Origin: Rhodospirillales bacterium Ga0074136
GTDB lineage: Bacteria; Pseudomonadota; Alphaproteobacteria; Acetobacterales; Acetobacteraceae
Length of the DNA: 64,000 nucleotides
Direction: 5' to 3'
Assembly (NCBI GenBank): GCA_001464375.1
Contig: LNEW01000075.1
Span: 1 to 64,000 of the forward strand
This document shows positions 1-9,786 of this stretch, in pieces (the stretch's first letter is position 1; every line of letters starts with the position of its first letter). The notes below the pieces were generated by a model. That model did no database searches and was not told where the DNA came from. It saw only the letters and a list, made by a program, of their open reading frames with translations. Both the position numbers and the translations under genes were made by a program.

Positions 1-792
1 GGCGGCTACAACGAGAAGGTGAGCGCGGCGCGCGCCCGCAGCGAGGTGCTGACGCGGAAGGTCCAGACCGGCTTCGACCCCGACACCGGCAAGCCGGTCT
101 TCGAGGAACAGCCCTTGGCGCTCGAGCACTTGCCGATGATCGTGGTGGTGATCGACGAGATGGCCGATCTGATGATCGTGGCCGGCAAGGAGATCGAGGC
201 TGCGGTGCAGCGCCTGGCGCAGATGGCGCGTGCGGCGGGTATCCACGTCATCATGGCGACGCAGCGCCCGTCGGTGGATGTCATCACCGGCACCATCAAG
301 GCGAATTTCCCGACGCGGATTTCCTTTCAGGTGACGTCGAAGATCGACAGCCGCACCATCCTGGGCGAGCAGGGGGCTGAGCAGCTGTTGGGCCAGGGCG
401 ACATGCTGCACATGCCCGGCGGGCAGCGCGTGGCGCGCGTGCACGGCCCGTTTGTGAGCGACACCGAGGTGGAGCGTGTGGTGGCGTTCCTGCGTGAGCA
501 GGGCGAGCCGCAATATGTCGAGGAAGTCACCGAGGAATTGGACGAGGATGGCGCGGGTGCGCTGCCGGGGATGCTAGGCGGCAACACCGATGGCGAGGCG
601 TCGCTGTATGACCAGGCGGTGGCGCTGGTGACGCGGGAGGGCAAGGCCAGCACGTCGTTTGTCCAGCGGCACCTGAACATCGGCTACAATCGGGCGGCGA
701 AGCTGATCGAGCAGATGGAGAAGGAAGGCGTGGTGGGCGCGGCCAACCATGTGGGGAAGCGGGAAGTGTTGGCGCCGGGGCCAAGGGATTAG
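1..792 (+). CDS. ftsK: DNA translocase FtsK/SpoIIIE, C-terminal part (5' end outside window)
   Basis: In-frame from base 1; motifs [45 protein letters not shown] and a C-terminal winged-helix gamma domain ([28 protein letters not shown]). Confidence 0.95.
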   Translation, partial: GGYNEKVSAARARSEVLTRKVQTGFDPDTGKPVFEEQPLALEHLPMIVVVIDEMADLMIVAGKEIEAAVQRLAQMARAAGIHVIMATQRPSVDVITGTIKANFPTRISFQVTSKIDSRTILGEQGAEQLLGQGDMLHMPGGQRVARVHGPFVSDTEVERVVAFLREQGEPQYVEEVTEELDEDGAGALPGMLGGNTDGEASLYDQAVALVTREGKASTSFVQRHLNIGYNRAAKLIEQMEKEGVVGAANHVGKREVLAPGPRD

Positions 793-882
793 CCGCAGCT
801 AAGCCGTCGTCCGACACATTGGTGCATTTGACATTTCTTCCCGAGCTACCCCGGTAATCTTTATGGAAGTGGAGACCGAACA

Positions 883-1500
883 ATGGGCCGGCTGCCGTTT
901 CTGTTCATCTCATGCCTAATCGTATCCGCCTGTATAAATCCTCGTTCTTATCCTGACCCAAGTGTCCCCCCTATTAGTTATGAGGATGTGCAGAGAATTC
1001 CTAATCCTATTCGTGCCACCGTAGTTGTTCAATTTCAGCGGCAGGGCCAGCCATACCCGCGCGCTGAACCGGAGATTCGCGACACCGTGCTTCGAACGCT
1101 ACGGGGAACGGGCGTGATAATGCCGAGCGAAGGTCCGGTCGACGGTACGATCACTATACTTCTCAACAATGTCGGTGATACAAGTGATGCCGTCGCGAGA
1201 GGAGTCGGAACGGGACTCACTTTGGGCGCAGTAGGCAGTACAGTGCGCGACGGCTACGAAATGACCGTCACAATAGCCACGAGTATTGGAACTGCTTCGC
1301 GGTCCGGCATTCGTCACGGAATGTTCACCGCAATCGGGAACACGAGCCTTCCGGCAGGTGTTCAGCCGGCACCACCAATAATTGCGGTTCAAAAGGTGAT
1401 TGAGGCAATGCTCTTAGCTGCCTTGCGGGATATGCAACAATCCGGTGAGCTAAGTCGTTTGCTAAATCCGCGTGTGGCTGGTCTCGCTCTAAATCGGTGA
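883..1500 (+). CDS. Putative lipoprotein of unknown function, atypically low GC
   Basis: 205-aa ORF with lipobox-like LIVSACIN; AT-rich codon usage unlike its neighbours. Confidence 0.6.
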   Translation: MGRLPFLFISCLIVSACINPRSYPDPSVPPISYEDVQRIPNPIRATVVVQFQRQGQPYPRAEPEIRDTVLRTLRGTGVIMPSEGPVDGTITILLNNVGDTSDAVARGVGTGLTLGAVGSTVRDGYEMTVTIATSIGTASRSGIRHGMFTAIGNTSLPAGVQPAPPIIAVQKVIEAMLLAALRDMQQSGELSRLLNPRVAGLALNR

Positions 1501-1598
1501 GCCCAGCGGGACTGCCTGGCCCCGCGGCCGGGCTGCCAGCCCTGTCGGCGGGTCACAATCCGAACTGCTATCGCACCCGGTCACCATTCTGACCCAAG

Positions 1599-2216
1599 CT
1601 ACCCCTGCCGCCGGCGCCGCGCCCGCCGGAACGCAAACACCAAATGCGCCGCATACCCGCCCGCCGCGATGCCCACCACCACCCAGGCCAGAGGTTCGAC
1701 CCACTTCTCCACCCGGTCGTAGTGTTCCTCGAGGAAGTACCCCGCCAGCGCCAGGAAGGTCAGCCACACCGCCGACCCCAGCGCCGTCCACAGGTAGAAG
1801 ACGCTGCGCGGGATCTCGACCATGCCCGCCGGCACCGAGATCAGCGTCCGCACCCCCGGCAGCATCCGCCCGAAGCACAGCGCCAGCGGCCCCCAGCGCT
1901 TCAGCAGCCCGGTCGCGCGATCGAGGTCCTCCTCCTCCACCGCGAACCACTTGCCGTAGCGCGCCACCAGCGGGCGGAAGCGCTCGACACCCAGCCAGCG
2001 CCCCAGCTCGTACCACGCGATGTTGCCCACCAGCGTGCCGGCCACCGCCGCCAGCAGCAGCCACACCAGCGACAATTCTCCCCGCGCCGCGGCGAAGCCG
2101 GCCGCCGCCATGATGATCTCGGACGGGATCGGCGGGAACAGGTTCTCCAGCACCATCAGCGCGAAGACGCCGGGGTAGCCCCAGGCCGCCATCAGGTTCG
2201 ACACCCACGCGAACAT
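1599..2216 (-). CDS. DedA family membrane protein
   Basis: Motifs ENLFPPIPSEIIMAAAGF, AVAGTLVGNIAWYELGRWLG, PGVRTLISVPAGMVEIPRSVFYLWTALGSAVW. Confidence 0.9.
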   Translation of the reverse strand: MFAWVSNLMAAWGYPGVFALMVLENLFPPIPSEIIMAAAGFAAARGELSLVWLLLAAVAGTLVGNIAWYELGRWLGVERFRPLVARYGKWFAVEEEDLDRATGLLKRWGPLALCFGRMLPGVRTLISVPAGMVEIPRSVFYLWTALGSAVWLTFLALAGYFLEEHYDRVEKWVEPLAWVVVGIAAGGYAAHLVFAFRRARRRRQG

Positions 2217-3905
2217 CTATTCCACCCTGAACAGCGAGAGCGTGACCCAGCGCCCGCGGACGTAGTTCAATCCGGTGACCGAACCGAGCTCCCGCACGGC
2301 CAGCCCCCGTTCCGCCGCGGCGCGGCGGAAGGCCGCTTCCTGCCGGTCGTTCACGGCGGCAATGCGGCCGGGGCCGTCCGCCAGGAAGGCAGACGCATCC
2401 GCGCCGTCGCGCAGCAGCCGGATGCCGCCGCCCATGGCGAATTGCAGCGATGGCTCGTGGTGCCCGACCACGCCGAAGCGGTCGGCGGGCAGCCCGGGCG
2501 CGACCTCCGCCACCGTCGCGGCCAGGCGGGGCGAGAGCCACACCGCCTGCAGGCGCGGGATCACGCCCTCCAGCACCGCCGCATAGACCGGCACCACCAG
2601 GATCGCCCCGGCCAGCGCGGCGCGGCCCCACTCGGCGCGCCGCGCCATGCCCACCAGCACCCAGGTCATGACGATGCCCGCGGCCAACCCGGCCAGCGCG
2701 AAGGGCTCGATCCGCCCTTCCACCCGGAACACCGCGAAGCCCGCCAGCAGCGGCAGCCCGGTCGCGACACCGCCCAGCGCGATGCCGCCCAGCCAATCCA
2801 CCCAGCGCGGCGGCGCCCGGCGCAGCGGGTCGAGCGCCCAGCGCGCGCCCAGCAGCATCAGCGCCGGAAACGCCGGCAGCGTGTAGTGCGGCAGCTTGGT
2901 CGCCACCGCCTCGAACACCAGCCAGGTCGGCACCGCCCAGGCCAGCAGGAAGCGCACCGCGGGCTGCATCCGGTCGGTCCAGGACCCCGGCAGCGCGCGG
3001 ATCACGATCCAGGCGGACGGAAAGGCGGTGATGCCGAAGATCGCGGCATACATCCCCGGCGGGCCCCAATGCGCTTCCTCGCCGGAACTCACCTTGCCCA
3101 GCATGTCGCCGCCGATCGCCTCGGCGAAGAAGCGCCCCTCGGTGGCGATGCCGATGGCGACGAACCACGGTGCCGCGAACAGCACCATCAGCGGGATGCC
3201 CCAAGCCGGGCGCAGCGCTGCCAGCCAGGGCGCGCGCAGCCGCCACCAGCGCGCGCGGGACGTGCGGTCCATCACCGCCAGCGTGATGCCCGCCAGCAGC
3301 GGCACCATCGGCGCGATCGGGCCCTTGAGCAGCACGCCAAGGCCCAGCACCGCCCAGAACGCCGCCGCGGCCCGGGCGGAAAACGTCTCGGGCGCAAGGT
3401 AGGCGCGCCCCATCAGCCCCATGGCAATGGTGATGCTGGCCAGCATCGCGGCATCGGTCTTGGCGATGTGCGTCTCGACCACCAGCACCATGCACGGTGC
3501 CAGCATGGCCGCGGCAATGAAGGCCGCCCGCCGCCCGACCAGGAGGCGACCGAGCAGGCCGGTCGCCAGCACCGCCGCCAGCGCCCCCAGCAGCGAGGGC
3601 AGCCGATACGCCCAGATGCTGTCGCGCGCGGGAAGGCCCACCGCCTCCAGCGCATGCACCACCCCGGCCTGCGCCCAATGGATGCCGGCAGGCTTCTTGT
3701 TGCGTTCGACGTCGCCGAGGCGGATGCGCACGTAGTCGCCGCTGTCGACCATCTGGCGCGTGGCCTGGGCGAAACGCGATTCGTCGCGGTCGCCGGGCGG
3801 GATGGTGAAGAAGCCCGGCAGCCACAGCAGCAGGCACAGCGCGGCGAGCCACAGGGCCGGCCATCGCGTCTCGGGCAGCCGGTCGAGGAAGGCAGCAGCG
3901 CGCAT
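2217..3905 (-). CDS. ArnT-like / GT39 family glycosyltransferase (multi-TM)
   Basis: PPGDRDESRFAQATRQMVDSGDYVRIRLGDVERNKKPAGIHWAQ, typical of the GT39/ArnT N-terminus; multiple TM segments. Confidence 0.85.
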   Translation of the reverse strand: MRAAAFLDRLPETRWPALWLAALCLLLWLPGFFTIPPGDRDESRFAQATRQMVDSGDYVRIRLGDVERNKKPAGIHWAQAGVVHALEAVGLPARDSIWAYRLPSLLGALAAVLATGLLGRLLVGRRAAFIAAAMLAPCMVLVVETHIAKTDAAMLASITIAMGLMGRAYLAPETFSARAAAAFWAVLGLGVLLKGPIAPMVPLLAGITLAVMDRTSRARWWRLRAPWLAALRPAWGIPLMVLFAAPWFVAIGIATEGRFFAEAIGGDMLGKVSSGEEAHWGPPGMYAAIFGITAFPSAWIVIRALPGSWTDRMQPAVRFLLAWAVPTWLVFEAVATKLPHYTLPAFPALMLLGARWALDPLRRAPPRWVDWLGGIALGGVATGLPLLAGFAVFRVEGRIEPFALAGLAAGIVMTWVLVGMARRAEWGRAALAGAILVVPVYAAVLEGVIPRLQAVWLSPRLAATVAEVAPGLPADRFGVVGHHEPSLQFAMGGGIRLLRDGADASAFLADGPGRIAAVNDRQEAAFRRAAAERGLAVRELGSVTGLNYVRGRWVTLSLFRVE

Positions 3906-3986
3906 CGCGCGGGGCGTCTAGCACGCGTGCTTGCGCGGTGCCATGAAGCGGGGGCGCTGCCCCGGCATCCCCGCCGGGGGGCAGGC

Positions 3987-5267
3987 GTGCCCTCCGGACC
4001 CCGCGAGACCTTGGCCCCTCCCCCGCCTGGACTGCCCACACGACGCGCGGCGCGCGACCTGCTGGACGCGACGCTCGAACAGCACCGGCCGCTGGAGGAG
4101 GCGCTCGACGCGCTGCCCGGCCGGCTGGACCCGCGCGACCGCGCGGCGGCACACCGCATCGCCGCCATGGTGCTGCGCCGCCTGGGCAGCATCGACGAGG
4201 TGCTGTCGCCCTTCCTGCGCCGCGAACCGCCACCGCCGGCCCGCCACGCCCTGCGCATCGGCGCCGCCGAGCTGCTGCTGCTGGAGACACCGCCGCACGC
4301 CGCCGTCGCCACCGCCGTGGACCTGGCGCCAAAGGCCTTCGCCGGGCTGGTGAACGCCGTGCTGCGCAAGGTCGCGACGGAAGGGCCGGCGGCACTGGAG
4401 GGGCTCGACGCGCCGCGCCTCGACACCCCGGCCTGGCTGTGGTCGGCCTGGCATGCCGCCTATGGCCCGGCGGTGCGCGCCATCGCCGAGGCGCATCGCG
4501 GCCCGGCGCCGCTCGACCTTACCCCCGCACCGGGCGCCGAGCCGCCCTCCGGCGCCGAAATCCTGCCGACCGGCACCTGGCGCATGGCGCCGGGCACCCG
4601 CGTGACCGACCTGCCGGGCTTCGCCGAGGGCCGCTTCTGGGTGCAGGACGCCGCCGCCGCCCTGCCGGCGCTGCTGCTGAACGCGCAGCCCGGCGAACGC
4701 ATCGCCGACCTCTGTGCCGCGCCCGGCGGCAAGACCGCGCAGCTCGCCGCCGCCGGGGCCGAGGTCACGGCGGTCGAACGCGACACGACCCGGCTCGCGC
4801 GACTGGCCGAGAACCTGGCCCGGCTGGGCCTGCCCGCCACCATCGTCCAGGCCGATGCCGCCGCCTGGACACCGCCCGCGCTCTTCGATGCCATCCTGCT
4901 GGATGCGCCCTGCACCGCCACCGGCACAATCCGCCGCCACCCCGACGTGGCGCATGCCAAGCGCGCGCGGGACGTGCCGGCGGGCGCGCAGGCGCAGGCC
5001 CGGCTGCTGGCCGCCGCCGCGAAGATGCTGAAGCCCGGCGGGCGGCTGGTCTTCGCGACCTGTTCCCTGCAGCCGGAGGAAGGCGAGGCGCACCTGGCGC
5101 GCGCGGCCGCGCTGGGCCTCGAACTTATGCCCTGGACTGCCGCCGACCTGCCGGGGTTGCCGGAGGCGATCACGGCGGCGGGCTGCCTGCGCACCCGGCC
5201 GGATTTCTGGCCGGCGCGCGGTGGCATGGACGGGTTCTTCGCGGCGCGCTTCCGCCGCGCGGGCTGA
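3987..5267 (+). CDS. RsmB/NOP family class I SAM-dependent RNA methyltransferase
   Basis: Motifs VQDAAAALPALLL, ADLCAAPGGKTAQLAA, DAPCTATGTIRRHPDV, FATCSLQPEEGEAHL; in-frame GTG start at 3987 proposed (longer ORF call extends into antisense). Confidence 0.9.
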   Translation: MPSGPRETLAPPPPGLPTRRAARDLLDATLEQHRPLEEALDALPGRLDPRDRAAAHRIAAMVLRRLGSIDEVLSPFLRREPPPPARHALRIGAAELLLLETPPHAAVATAVDLAPKAFAGLVNAVLRKVATEGPAALEGLDAPRLDTPAWLWSAWHAAYGPAVRAIAEAHRGPAPLDLTPAPGAEPPSGAEILPTGTWRMAPGTRVTDLPGFAEGRFWVQDAAAALPALLLNAQPGERIADLCAAPGGKTAQLAAAGAEVTAVERDTTRLARLAENLARLGLPATIVQADAAAWTPPALFDAILLDAPCTATGTIRRHPDVAHAKRARDVPAGAQAQARLLAAAAKMLKPGGRLVFATCSLQPEEGEAHLARAAALGLELMPWTAADLPGLPEAITAAGCLRTRPDFWPARGGMDGFFAARFRRAG

Positions 5268-5280
5268 CTCGCCGCCCCGG

Positions 5281-5460
5281 TCAGTTTTTCGCGGCGGCCA
5301 GTTTGCGGACCGTGCGACGACGCGGCGCCGGCGCCTTCCGAGCCGGTCCGCCGCCAGCCAATCCGCCGGCGGACGCCGTCGACGCCACGGCGCGCAACGC
5401 CACCAGGTCCGGCAGGCGGAGCAGCGCAGTGCGCATCAACAGGTCTCGGCGGATGGACAT
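5281..5460 (-). CDS. Possible 59-aa basic small protein
   Basis: Read manually (below ORF-track cutoff): MSIRRDLLMRTALLRLPDLVALRAVASTASAGGLAGGGPARKAPAPRRRTVRKLAAAKN*. Confidence 0.3.
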   Translation of the reverse strand: MSIRRDLLMRTALLRLPDLVALRAVASTASAGGLAGGGPARKAPAPRRRTVRKLAAAKN

Positions 5461-5642
5461 CGGTTCGCGAATCCGGTGGGCGATTTGGGGCGCAACGCTT
5501 GCACACCATCATCCGTTGCATCTGAACCACTTCACGATGGCCGAACCGTGACATTGCGCACGGGGACGGATCGGGCAGCAGCGCAGGCCCGTGAGGGCGC
5601 CGCCCCGCGCCTCCAAAACCCGCCTTGCCGGGCGGCGCGGCG

Positions 5643-6284
5643 TCAGGCTGCGCCCTGGCGGGCCGCCGCGTCGCGCAGCGCGGCCATCGCCTCGCCGCGC
5701 TGGCGGATGCCGGCGACCGGCACCGGCAGCCCGGCCTCGGCCAGCGCCTGCATGACCCAGGTGTTGCAGGTGAAGCCCAGGGCGTAGCGCCGGCGCGCGG
5801 GCAGCAGCAGCCATCCGCCACCCGGCGGCGCCGGCGCCAGCGGTCCGGCGATGCTGCCCAGGATGAAGGCCGCGAGGGCGTCCAGGCCGCCCTGCGGCAG
5901 GCGCAGGGCCACGCTCTCCTCGGCGCCGGCCGGCAGGGGGCCGGCGGTGGCACGCACCGAGACCACCGCCGGGCCGCCGGTGATGGCGCCCAGCGCCTCG
6001 GTGAAGCCGGGCCGGTCGGCGCGCATCCAGTCCTCCAGCCCGAAGCCGAAGGCGAAAGCCGCGGCCAGCGGCGCGCCGGCGGCCAGCGGCGCGAGCACCC
6101 CGGCACGCACCCCGGCGGCGGGCAGGCACAGGTCGGTGTGCCAGGCCTCCGCCGCCACGGCGATGCTCTCCGCCCCGAAGGGCCGCGGCGCGGGGGCGGG
6201 GCCCGGCGCGGCGCAGGCGCCGGCCAGGGCCGCAGCGAGCAGCGTTCGGCGCGGCGCGGTCGCGGGCGGTGAATCAGGCCGCAA
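5643..6284 (-). CDS. DUF2459 family protein
   Basis: WHTDLCLPA near N-terminus and YALGFTCNTWVMQALAEAGLPV near C-terminus, typical of DUF2459. Confidence 0.65.
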   Translation of the reverse strand: MRPDSPPATAPRRTLLAAALAGACAAPGPAPAPRPFGAESIAVAAEAWHTDLCLPAAGVRAGVLAPLAAGAPLAAAFAFGFGLEDWMRADRPGFTEALGAITGGPAVVSVRATAGPLPAGAEESVALRLPQGGLDALAAFILGSIAGPLAPAPPGGGWLLLPARRRYALGFTCNTWVMQALAEAGLPVPVAGIRQRGEAMAALRDAAARQGAA

Positions 6285-6367
6285 AGAGAAGTCCTTTCTT
6301 CATCAGGGGGTATTTCTTGCTCGCCATAGATTTTCCAACTATTCCGGTGCTGAGAAGAACCAAGGCC

Positions 6368-6844
6368 TTGCCCGTGAGCCGCAAATTCGAACCCGACCAT
6401 ACCGACCGCGCCATATTGCGCCTGATCCAGAAGGATGCCGCGCTGTCCCTGGCCGATATTGCCAAGGAGGTCGGGCTGACCCCCACCCCCTGCTGGAAGC
6501 GCATCCGACGAATGGAGCAGGAGGGCGTCATCATCGGCCGGGTGGTGCTGGTGGACCCCGAGAAGGTGGGCCTTGGCGTGTCGGTCTTCGTGGCGATCGA
6601 GACCGGGGACCATTCCGCCGCCTGGATCGAACGCTTCGCCGCCACCGTCGCGAACCTGCCCGAGATCGTGGAATGCTGGCGCCTGGGCGGCGACGTGGAC
6701 TACCTGCTGCGGGTGGTCGTGCCGGACATGGCGGCCTTCGACACCTTCTATCGTCGCCTGACGGCGGATGTGCCGAGCCTGCGCAAGGTGACGTCGCGGT
6801 TTGCGATGGAGCGGGTGAAATCGACGACCGCCCTGCCGATCTGA
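6368..6844 (+). CDS. Lrp/AsnC family transcriptional regulator
   Basis: DRAILRLIQKDAALSLADIAKEVGLTPTPCWKRIRRMEQEGVI plus RAM domain; start may be TTG 6368 or GTG 6374. Confidence 0.9.
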   Translation: MPVSRKFEPDHTDRAILRLIQKDAALSLADIAKEVGLTPTPCWKRIRRMEQEGVIIGRVVLVDPEKVGLGVSVFVAIETGDHSAAWIERFAATVANLPEIVECWRLGGDVDYLLRVVVPDMAAFDTFYRRLTADVPSLRKVTSRFAMERVKSTTALPI

Positions 6845-6968
6845 TCCCGGCGGCACCAAATGCAGGCCGGCCGGCGGCGCCGCGCAGATTTCCTTTGACC
6901 GCCATTGCCGGATAGGTGAAAGCCGCGCCCGCAATGGGGCGGGCCGATCCGCTCGCGAGAGGCTCCGC

Positions 6969-8300
6969 TTGACCCGCGCGACAGCGCACCCCGCCCGCCT
7001 GGTGCCGCTCGGCTTCCTGGCCGCCATCCTGGCCGGCACCCTGCTGCTGATGCTGCCCATCGCGCGCGAGGGGCCGGGGGCCGCACCCATCCTGACAGCC
7101 CTGTTCACCGCGACCTCGGCGGTTTCGGTCACCGGGCTCGCGGTGGTGGATACGGCCACCTACTGGACCGGCTTCGGGCGCGGCGTGATCCTGGCGCTGA
7201 TACAGATCGGCGGCTTCGGCATCATGAGCAGCGCGACGCTGCTCGGCCTGGTGGTGGCGCGGCGGTTGCGGCTCACGACACGGCTGGTGGCGCAGGCCGA
7301 GACCGGTGTGCTGGCGCTGGGCGACATCGCCGCGGTGCTGCGCCTCGTGATCCTGACGACGGTGACGGTGCAGGTGCTTGTCACCGCCGCGCTGACGCTC
7401 CGGCTGCGGTTCGGCCACGGGATGACCTGGCTTGACGCCGCCTGGCACGGGCTGTTCCAGGCGGTCTCGGGCTTCAACAATGCGGGCTTCTCCACCTGGT
7501 CGGACAGCCTTATCGGCTTCGCGGCGGACCCCTTCGTGCTGGCACCGATCTGCTTCGCCGTGGTGGTGGGGGGCCTTGGCATCCCGGTGCTGTTCGACCT
7601 GCGCCGCGACCTGCGCCGGCCGGGGCGCTGGACGCTGCACACCAAGCTCACGCTGCTCGGCCTCGCGGTGCTGCTGCCCGGCGGCGCGACCGGGGTGCTG
7701 GCCTATGAATGGGGCAATCCGGCCACGCTCGGCGCCCTGCCGCCGGCCGAACGCGTCATGAACGCGCTGGTGCATTCCGTCATGCTCCGCACCGCGGGCT
7801 TCAACACGGTCGATGTGGGGCAGATGCGCGACGAGACGCTGGCGCTGTCCTGGGGGCTGATGCTGATCGGCGGCGGCAGCGCCGGCACCGCGGGCGGCAT
7901 CAAGGTGACCACCTTCCTGCTGCTGGGCCTGGTTGTCTGGGCGGTGCTGCGCGGGGAACCGGATGCCAGCGCCTATGGCCGGCGCGTCGCGGTCGAGACG
8001 CAGCGCCAGGCGCTGGCCCTGGTGCTGCTCGCGGTGGGCACGGTCGGGCTCGGCGTGATGGCGCTGCTGAGCGTGACGGAGTTCGCGCTGCGCGACGTGA
8101 TATTCGAAGCCGTCTCGGCCTTCGCCACCGTGGGTCTGTCCACCGGCATCACGCCGCAGCTGCCGCCCGCCGCGCAGGGCATTGTCATCCTGCTGATGTT
8201 CCTGGGCCGTGTCGGCGTCGTGACCATCGGCGCCGCGCTGGCCCTGCGTGCCGCCCGAGCCCCCTATCGCTACCCAGAGGAGCGCCCCATCGTTGGCTAG
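6969..8300 (+). CDS. TrkH/KtrB family potassium uptake membrane subunit
   Basis: SAVSVTGLAVVDT, AVSGFNNAGFS, LRTAGFNTVD, IGGGSAGTAGGIKVTTF; four pore-like repeats. Confidence 0.92.
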   Translation: MTRATAHPARLVPLGFLAAILAGTLLLMLPIAREGPGAAPILTALFTATSAVSVTGLAVVDTATYWTGFGRGVILALIQIGGFGIMSSATLLGLVVARRLRLTTRLVAQAETGVLALGDIAAVLRLVILTTVTVQVLVTAALTLRLRFGHGMTWLDAAWHGLFQAVSGFNNAGFSTWSDSLIGFAADPFVLAPICFAVVVGGLGIPVLFDLRRDLRRPGRWTLHTKLTLLGLAVLLPGGATGVLAYEWGNPATLGALPPAERVMNALVHSVMLRTAGFNTVDVGQMRDETLALSWGLMLIGGGSAGTAGGIKVTTFLLLGLVVWAVLRGEPDASAYGRRVAVETQRQALALVLLAVGTVGLGVMALLSVTEFALRDVIFEAVSAFATVGLSTGITPQLPPAAQGIVILLMFLGRVGVVTIGAALALRAARAPYRYPEERPIVG

Positions 8301-8958
8301 GCACCCTTCCAGCGACGCCGTCGTCGTCATCGGCCTCGGTCGCTTCGGCGGCGCGGTCGCGCAATGCCTTACGGAACTCGGGCACGAGGTGCTCGGCATC
8401 GACGAGGATGCCGCCATCGTGCAGTCCTGGGCGGACCGACTCACGCATGTCGTGCAGGCGGACACCACCGACAGCGCGACGCTCACGCGCCTCGGCGTGC
8501 AGGACTTCCCGCGCGCCGTGGTGGCGATCGGCACGGATATCGAGGCGAGTGTGCTGACCGTGCTCGCGCTGACCGAACTCAGCATGCGCGACATCTGGGC
8601 CAAGGCGCTCAGTTCCAAGCATGGCCGCATCCTCGAGCGCACCGGCGCGCACCACGTGATCTACCCCGAGGCCGACATGGGCCGGCGCGTGGCGCACCTG
8701 GTCGCGAGCAAGATGATCGATTTCATGGAGCTCGATGACGGCTTCGCCATCTGCAAGACACGCGTCCCGGCCGAGGCCGCCGGCCGGACGCTGGCGGATT
8801 GCGCCCTGCGCCGACGCTACGGCATCACCGTTGTGGGCGTGAAGCGCCCCGGCACGGGCTTCACCCATGCCACGCCCGAAACTGTGGTGGAGGCCGGGGA
8901 CACGCTGATCATCTCCGGCACCAACGAGCAGGTCGAGGCCTTCGCGGCATCGACCTGA
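8293..8958 (+). CDS. TrkA/KtrA family potassium uptake regulatory (RCK) subunit
   Basis: VVVIGLGRFGGAVAQCLTELGHEVLGIDEDA (Rossmann RCK_N) plus TrkA_C; proposed TTG start overlaps the upstream stop. Confidence 0.92.
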   Translation: MARHPSSDAVVVIGLGRFGGAVAQCLTELGHEVLGIDEDAAIVQSWADRLTHVVQADTTDSATLTRLGVQDFPRAVVAIGTDIEASVLTVLALTELSMRDIWAKALSSKHGRILERTGAHHVIYPEADMGRRVAHLVASKMIDFMELDDGFAICKTRVPAEAAGRTLADCALRRRYGITVVGVKRPGTGFTHATPETVVEAGDTLIISGTNEQVEAFAAST

Positions 8959-9117
8959 GGGGTCGTGCGCCGGGCGCCCCGACACCCGCGCAGCGCCAGG
9001 CCCCGCAATGCAAGCGCCCTCCAGCCCCCCGGCCGGTCCAGGGCCCCGGCTGGGTCTCGGGGGCAGCGCCGCGCCGCGCGGTTGTCCCCCCCCGTCACAA
9101 ACCGCTACAACACCCGC

Positions 9118-9786
9118 GTGCCCGCGCCGCTGATCGCCCCCTCGCTGCTCGCCGCCGACTTCGCCCGCCTGGGCGAGGAGGTCGAAGCCGTCGCCGCTGC
9201 CGGCGCCGATTGGCTGCACCTCGACATCATGGACGGGCATTTCGTGCCCAATATCTCCTTCGGGCCGGTCGTGGTGAAGGCGCTGCGCAAGCGTGCCGCC
9301 ATCCCCTTCGACGTGCACCTGATGATCGCGCCGGCCGACCCGTATCTCGCGGCCTTCGCCGAGGCCGGCGCCGACTGGATCAGCCTGCACCCCGAGGCCG
9401 GGCCGCATCTGCACCGCTCGCTCCAGACCATCCGCGCGCTGGGCAAGAAGGCGGGGGTGGTGCTGAATCCGGCCACGCCGGTCGATTGCGTGGCGCATGT
9501 GCTCGACATCACCGACCTGATCCTGGTGATGGCGGTGAACCCGGGCTTCGGCGGGCAGTCCTTCCTGCATTCCCAACTGGTCAAGATCGCCGAACTCCGG
9601 CGGATGATCGATGCATCGGGCTGCGACATCCGCCTGCAGGTGGATGGCGGCGTGACGGCGCAGACGGCGCCGCAATGCCTGGCCGCCGGCGCCGATGTGC
9701 TGGTGGCCGGCACCGCGGTGTTCGGGCAGGCGGATTACGCCGCCGCCATGGCCGGGCTGCGCGGCACCCGGCGGGCGGCGGCATGA
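9118..9786 (+). CDS. rpe: Ribulose-phosphate 3-epimerase
   Basis: [49 protein letters not shown] start. Confidence 0.95.
   Translation: MPAPLIAPSLLAADFARLGEEVEAVAAAGADWLHLDIMDGHFVPNISFGPVVVKALRKRAAIPFDVHLMIAPADPYLAAFAEAGADWISLHPEAGPHLHRSLQTIRALGKKAGVVLNPATPVDCVAHVLDITDLILVMAVNPGFGGQSFLHSQLVKIAELRRMIDASGCDIRLQVDGGVTAQTAPQCLAAGADVLVAGTAVFGQADYAAAMAGLRGTRRAAA

Noticed and set aside
1489-4395. 968-aa - strand ORF
   Set aside because: Ala/Arg/Gly-rich frame-shadow of the DedA/GT39 genes with no domain signal.
1644-5267. 1207-aa + strand ORF across the DedA and GT39 genes
   Set aside because: Its first two-thirds are antisense to clear - strand genes; Arg/His/Gln-rich translation is typical of high-GC antisense frames. 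Only the part from about 3987 is real (RsmB-like).
6531-8642. 703-aa - strand ORF opposite ktrBA
   Set aside because: Antisense to well-supported TrkH/TrkA-family genes; low-complexity His/Gln/Arg content.
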